Source: Deltaproteobacteria bacterium
GTDB lineage: Bacteria > Myxococcota_A > UBA796 > UBA2385
DNA: 11,440 bases
Reading direction: 5' to 3'
NCBI GenBank assembly: GCA_015489145.1
Contig: WGAH01000084.1
Span: 1 to 11,440 of the forward strand
The position numbers were made by a program, and so were the translations under genes. Positions 6,532 through 11,440 of this stretch are shown piece after piece. Numbering within the stretch: position 1 is the first letter of the stretch; each line of letters opens with the position of its first letter. Below the pieces are notes generated by a model. It saw only the letters and a program-made list of their open reading frames with translations. It did not search any database and had not been told where the DNA came from.

Positions 6532-7589
6532 TCCCGCTGGTCGACGTCGCCGGGCGCCACGCCCGGGTCGCCGCCGAGGTGGAGCGGCGGGTGGCCGCCG
6601 TCCTCGCGAGCGGGCGCTGGGTGGGCGGCCCGGAGGTCGCCGCCTGCGAGGCCGCCGTCGCCCACCTCGCCGGGCGCGCCCACGGCGTCGGCGTCGCCTC
6701 GGGCACCGACGCCGAGGGCGGCGAGGGCCAGGGCCAGGGCGTCGGTCCCGGCGACGAGGTGATCGTGCCGGCGGTGAGCTTCTTCGCCACCGCCGGCGCC
6801 GTGGTCCGCCTCGGCGCGCGCCCGGTGATCGCCGACGTCCTGGACGACCGCCCCCTCATGGACCCCGACGCCGCCCGGGCCCTCGTCGGCCCGCGCACCC
6901 GCGCCGTCGTCCCCGTGCACCTGTTCGGGGCCGCCGCCCCCGAGCCCGACCTGGGCCTGCCGGTGGTGGACGATGCCGCCCAGGCCGCCGGCAGCGAGCC
7001 CTTCCCCGGGCGCGGCGCGGCGGCGGCGCTGAGCTTCTACCCGACCAAGGTCCTCGGGGGCGCCGGCGACGGGGGCATGGTGGTCACCGACGACCCGGCG
7101 CTCGCCCGCCGGGTGCGCGCGCTCGGCCACCACGGCGCCGCGGGCCCCCACCTGCACGAGCGCGTCGCCGGCCACGTCGGCGGCAACTCCCGCCTCGACG
7201 CGGTGCAGGCGGCGGTGGTGCTCGCCCACCTCGCCGACCTCCCCGCCCGCCTCGCCCGGCGCCGGGCCATCGCCGCCGCCTACCGCGCCGCGCTGGGCGA
7301 CCTGTGCCTCCCGGCCAGCCCCGGGAGCAACGAGGCGGTCTTCTGCCTGCGCCACCCGGAGCGCGACCGCCTCGCCGACGCCCTCGCCCGCCGGGGCGTG
7401 GCCACCGCCGTCTACTACCCCCGTCCCCTCACCGAGCAGCCGGCGCTCGCCGGGCTGCTGCGCGCCGACCAGCCCCCGGCGCCCCGCGCCGCCCGCTTCT
7501 GCGCCGAGGCCCTGGCGATCCCCTGCCACGTCGGCATGAGCGACGCCGACGTGGTCCGGGTGATCGAGGCCGTCCGGGAGGCCGCTTGA
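6528..7589 (+). CDS. DegT/DnrJ/EryC1/StrS-family PLP aminotransferase with an apparent internal micro-inversion
   Basis: 353 residues, fold-type I PLP enzyme family that installs the amino group of nucleotide-linked amino-sugars. Seen: WVGGPEV (31-37), SGTDA (58-62), GPGDEVIVPAVSFFATA (73-89), VPVHLFG (128-134), VVDDAAQA (146-153), the PLP Schiff-base Lys174 in FYPTKVLGGAGDGG, and GGNSRLDAVQAA (218-229). The oddity is residues 63-70, EGGEGQGQ, replacing the hydrophobic helix (family pattern about ALxLALxALG) that follows SGTDA next to the PLP phosphate. The 24 bp encoding it (6714-6737) lie between 9-bp inverted repeats, and their reverse complement reads LALALAAL in frame. As sequenced the protein probably folds poorly or is inactive. 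It is also slightly short (about 20 residues) for the family. GTG start overlaps the permease stop. Family is certain; the sugar substrate is unknown. Confidence 0.93.
   Translation: MIPLVDVAGRHARVAAEVERRVAAVLASGRWVGGPEVAACEAAVAHLAGRAHGVGVASGTDAEGGEGQGQGVGPGDEVIVPAVSFFATAGAVVRLGARPVIADVLDDRPLMDPDAARALVGPRTRAVVPVHLFGAAAPEPDLGLPVVDDAAQAAGSEPFPGRGAAAALSFYPTKVLGGAGDGGMVVTDDPALARRVRALGHHGAAGPHLHERVAGHVGGNSRLDAVQAAVVLAHLADLPARLARRRAIAAAYRAALGDLCLPASPGSNEAVFCLRHPERDRLADALARRGVATAVYYPRPLTEQPALAGLLRADQPPAPRAARFCAEALAIPCHVGMSDADVVRVIEAVREAA
6705..6746. repeat. Inverted repeat ACCGACGCC / GGCGTCGGT flanking a 24-bp segment in apparently inverted orientation
   Basis: Left arm at 6705-6713 and right arm at 6738-6746 are perfect 9-bp inverted repeats. 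The 24 bp between them (6714-6737) begin on a codon boundary and are a multiple of three, so either orientation keeps the frame open. Present orientation encodes EGGEGQGQ; flipped orientation encodes LALALAAL, which matches the aminotransferase family at that position. The arms encode TDA and GVG in both orientations. A further GGCGTCGG copy lies at 6684-6691. No recombinase is seen in the window. Confidence 0.85.
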
Positions 7590-8431
7590 GCCCCGCCACC
7601 CTCCACGCCCTGCTCGCCGGCTACGCCTTCCTGCTCGGCCTGGTCGTCGGCAGCTTCCTCAACGTCTGCATCGCCCGCATGCCCGAGGACCGCAGTGTCA
7701 TCCGCCCGCCGAGCCACTGCCCGGTGTGCGGCCACCGCATTCGCTGGTTCGACAACGTGCCGGTGCTGTCCTGGCTGCTGCTGCGGGGCCGCTGCCGCGA
7801 CTGCGGCACGCCGATTTCCTCGATCTACCCCGCCGTCGAGCTGCTCACGGGCCTGCTCGGCTGGCTGCTCTTCCGGCGCATCGTCCCCGACGCCGAGGCC
7901 ATCGACCTCGCCCACCTCGCCGCCTGGCTGACGATGTTCCTCTTCGTCGCGATGCTCGTGGCCCAGACCTTCATCGACGTGCGCCACTACATCATCCCCG
8001 ACGAGTTCAGCATCTACGCCGTGCCCCTCGGTGTCGCCGCCTCGGCGCTGCTGCAGCGCCTCGGCTGGTCCGAGGCCATCGGCTGGAAGGCCAGCGTGCT
8101 CGGCGCCCTGGCCGGCGGCGGCTTCCTGCTGCTGGTGATGGGCCTCTTCTGGCTCGTGCGCCGCCGCGAGGGCATGGGCCTGGGCGACGTGAAGCTGCTG
8201 GCGATGATCGGCAGCTTCCTCGGCCCCTTCCCGGCGGTGCCCTTCGTGCTCTTCGTCGCCAGCGTCGCCGGCTCCCTCGTCGGCGTGCCGCTGGTGCTCC
8301 TGCGGCGCCGGGGGCTGGCCACCGCGCTGCCCTTCGGGCCCTTCCTCGCCTTCGCCGCCGTGCTCTACGTGCTCCACGGCCCGGCCATCGTCGAGCGATG
8401 GCTGCCGGGCTGGCGGCTGATCATCCGGTAG
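7586..8431 (+). CDS. pilD: Type IV prepilin peptidase / N-methyltransferase (A24 family, PilD/GspO-like)
   Basis: 281 residues, inner-membrane aspartic protease that cleaves prepilin or pseudopilin leaders after Gly and N-methylates the new N-terminus. The N-terminal part has the PilD signature VGSFLNVCIARMP (21-33) and two zinc-binding CxxC pairs (Cys45/48 and Cys70/73, in SHCPVCGHRIRWFDNVPVLSW and GRCRDCG). Catalytic aspartates are Asp131 in DVRHYIIPDE and Asp201 in GMGLGDVKLL. About seven to eight membrane helices follow the usual pattern. The only plausible start is TTG at 7586, which overlaps the aminotransferase stop (TTGA) and places a short leader before the first helix. It is last in the rightward operon and meets the lipoprotein gene tail to tail. 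With all key residues present it should be active; no pilin or secretin gene is in view. Confidence 0.95.
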   Translation: MSPATLHALLAGYAFLLGLVVGSFLNVCIARMPEDRSVIRPPSHCPVCGHRIRWFDNVPVLSWLLLRGRCRDCGTPISSIYPAVELLTGLLGWLLFRRIVPDAEAIDLAHLAAWLTMFLFVAMLVAQTFIDVRHYIIPDEFSIYAVPLGVAASALLQRLGWSEAIGWKASVLGALAGGGFLLLVMGLFWLVRRREGMGLGDVKLLAMIGSFLGPFPAVPFVLFVASVAGSLVGVPLVLLRRRGLATALPFGPFLAFAAVLYVLHGPAIVERWLPGWRLIIR

Positions 8432-8458
8432 CCGCCCGGGCTCCCACCGGGGCCGGCG
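8432..8458. other. Convergent 27-bp spacer
   Basis: The prepilin peptidase and lipoprotein genes converge here. The spacer is GC-only in character, with short complementary runs (CCGGGG/CCGG) but no stable hairpin followed by a T-tract on either strand. No convincing intrinsic terminator is seen. Confidence 0.4.
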
Positions 8459-10513
<2,055 letters not shown>

Positions 10514-10518
10514 GGGAG

Positions 10519-10523
10519 CCTCC
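10519..10523 (-). promoter_or_regulatory. Ribosome binding site GGAGG fixing the lipoprotein GTG start
   Basis: GGAGG on the minus strand sits five bases upstream of GTG 10513-10511. It supports this non-ATG start, which yields a lipobox at residue 17. Confidence 0.65.
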
Positions 10524-10586
10524 GGCCGGGGGAATGGGGGGTGGTCTGCGCTCGATGGAGCCCGACGGTCCGCGTCCTGGGCGCGC

Positions 10587-10616
10587 ATCTTAGCGCGTCC
10601 GGGCCGGGAGGGTCCA
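10587..10616 (-). promoter_or_regulatory. Candidate sigma70-type promoter for the lipoprotein gene
   Basis: On the minus strand, TGGACC (10616-10611) and TAAGAT (10592-10587) are spaced by 18 bp. They match the -35 and -10 consensus at four of six positions each. TAAGAT is one of the few AT-rich patches in this stretch. The implied leader is about 65 nt. No operator-like repeat is seen beside it. Confidence 0.4.
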
Positions 10617-10652
10617 CCGGCGCGGCCCCTCCGGCGAGCGCTCCCCCGAAAC

Positions 10653-10674
10653 CCGGGAACCGCGCGGCTCCCGG
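10653..10674 (-). terminator. Hairpin downstream of the radical SAM gene, possible terminator
   Basis: On the minus strand CCGGGAGCC pairs with GGTTCCCGG (9 bp, one G-U) around a GCGC loop, followed by GTTTC. It starts 28 nt after the radical SAM stop. The T-tract is short, so termination may be weak or Rho-assisted. Confidence 0.4.
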
Positions 10675-10701
10675 CGGGCCGGCGCGGCTCGGTGGCGCGG
10701 C

Positions 10702-11440
10702 TCAGAAGCTGCCGCTGGCCCGCAGGCGCTCCGCCTCGATGCCCACCTCCCGGCAGGCGGCGGCGTGGAGGCGGTCGGCGGCGGCCTGGTCGCCGGTGTT
10801 GAGGGGGCGCAGGTAGATCGTGTCGACGGGCCGGCGCGGCCAGTCGCACCACACGTCCGCCTCGCGGCCCCGGGCCGCCAGCTCGCGGCGCCAGTGCTCG
10901 ACGAAGGGCCGGGCCTCGGCGGCGTTGCCGGGCTGCACCACGAAGGCGAGGGTCACGAGCGGGTAGCGGGCCCCGGCCTCCTCCCGGATGTCGAGGAACC
11001 GCCGCACGTTGCGGTACACCCGGTCCCGGTGGTCGCCGCCCTTGACGCGCCGGTAGGTCTCCGCCGAGAAGGCGTCGATGGAGAAGTGGACCCGGCGGAA
11101 GGTGTCCGGCGCCAGCCCCGGGTGGCGTGCGAGGCGGACGAGGAGCCGGGCGCGGTCGGCGGGGAACACCACGCCGTTGGTGTGCAGCTTGAACTCGCGA
11201 AAGAGGCGATTGCCCCGGTTGACCGCGAAGGCGTACTCGATCATGCGGTCGAAGTGCGGGTGGATCGTCGGCTCGCCGAGCCAGTGGGGGTTGAGGGCGA
11301 CGGCCTCGCCGGGGGGGCGGTCCCGGCCGAGGCCGAGGATCGCCGCCCGCCAGGTGGACTCCTCCATGAAGCGCTCGGGGGCGCCGTGGGCCTCGTCCCG
11401 GAGGGACTGGCTGCACATGCGGCAGCGGAGGTTGCAGTGG
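10702..11440 (-). CDS. Radical SAM protein, C-terminal part (enters from right edge), lacking a SPASM domain
   Basis: About 246 residues are visible and the frame is open to the window edge. The radical SAM motif CNLRCRMC (CxxxCxxC, binding the [4Fe-4S] cluster that cleaves S-adenosylmethionine) lies at 11436-11413, so the true start is beyond 11440; the ATG at 11418 falls inside the motif and cannot be the start. Further signatures: NPHWLGEPTIHPHF (GEP motif), KLHTNGVVF (TNG), HFSIDAFSAETYRRVKGG (the SIDA strand usual in SPASM-type enzymes) and VTLAFVVQPGN. After the barrel it reads DTIYLRPLNTGD and stops at GSGSF, where relatives normally continue into a C-terminal SPASM domain (PCxxxW, CC, CxxC). 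That module is absent here and is not found in any frame of the 188 bp downstream. The substrate is unknown; a peptide or small-molecule modification is possible. Confidence 0.88.
   Translation of the reverse strand, partial: HCNLRCRMCSQSLRDEAHGAPERFMEESTWRAAILGLGRDRPPGEAVALNPHWLGEPTIHPHFDRMIEYAFAVNRGNRLFREFKLHTNGVVFPADRARLLVRLARHPGLAPDTFRRVHFSIDAFSAETYRRVKGGDHRDRVYRNVRRFLDIREEAGARYPLVTLAFVVQPGNAAEARPFVEHWRRELAARGREADVWCDWPRRPVDTIYLRPLNTGDQAAADRLHAAACREVGIEAERLRASGSF

Overview
This is a high-GC (roughly 70% or more by eye), densely coded window with short gaps and many 4-nt stop/start overlaps. It looks like a Myxococcota (former Deltaproteobacteria) genome or metagenome bin. The pointers are a lipoprotein with Asp/Thr-rich linker, MopE-type metal-binding repeats and FG-GAP repeats, a Bpt-type aminoacyl-tRNA transferase, strong GCC/CTC/CGC codon bias, and frequent GTG/TTG starts. 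Taxonomy is inferred from gene content only.

Layout. (1) Positions 1-3673, minus strand: a five-gene operon reading leftwards. In transcription order it holds an enoyl-CoA hydratase (2975-3673), a DpgA-like type III polyketide synthase (1898-2953), a second crotonase with one catalytic Glu replaced by Gln (1126-1875), a GNAT acetyltransferase (390-1133) and the N-terminus of a membrane protein that leaves the window (1-383). This resembles the dpgA/dpgB/dpgD part of the 3,5-dihydroxyphenylglycine pathway without the DpgC dioxygenase. It may make 3,5-dihydroxyphenylacetyl-CoA or a related resorcinol. (2) A 50-bp divergent spacer. (3) Positions 3724-8431, plus strand: a six-gene run: bpt, a stand-alone SPASM Fe-S protein, an ABC ATPase, an ABC-2 permease, a DegT/DnrJ/EryC1/StrS-family aminotransferase and a type IV prepilin peptidase. 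Five of the six genes are linked by 4-nt overlaps. (4) Positions 8459-10513, minus strand: a 684-aa surface lipoprotein, with a plausible promoter and RBS. (5) Positions 10702-11440, minus strand: the C-terminal part of a radical SAM protein that enters from the right edge.

The most striking signal is inside the DegT aminotransferase. A 24-bp segment (6714-6737), bounded by perfect 9-bp inverted repeats (6705-6713 and 6738-6746), encodes an aberrant EGGEGQGQ exactly where the family has a hydrophobic helix after the SGTDA motif. Reverse-complementing just that segment restores LALALAAL in frame, giving GTDALALALAALGVGPGDEV, which fits the family. The gene therefore appears to carry a micro-inversion: an intragenic invertible switch, a fixed mutation or an assembly/amplification artefact.

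Second, the radical SAM protein on the right ends without a SPASM domain, while a stand-alone SPASM protein that would fit as its missing C-terminus lies 6 kb away in the bpt operon.
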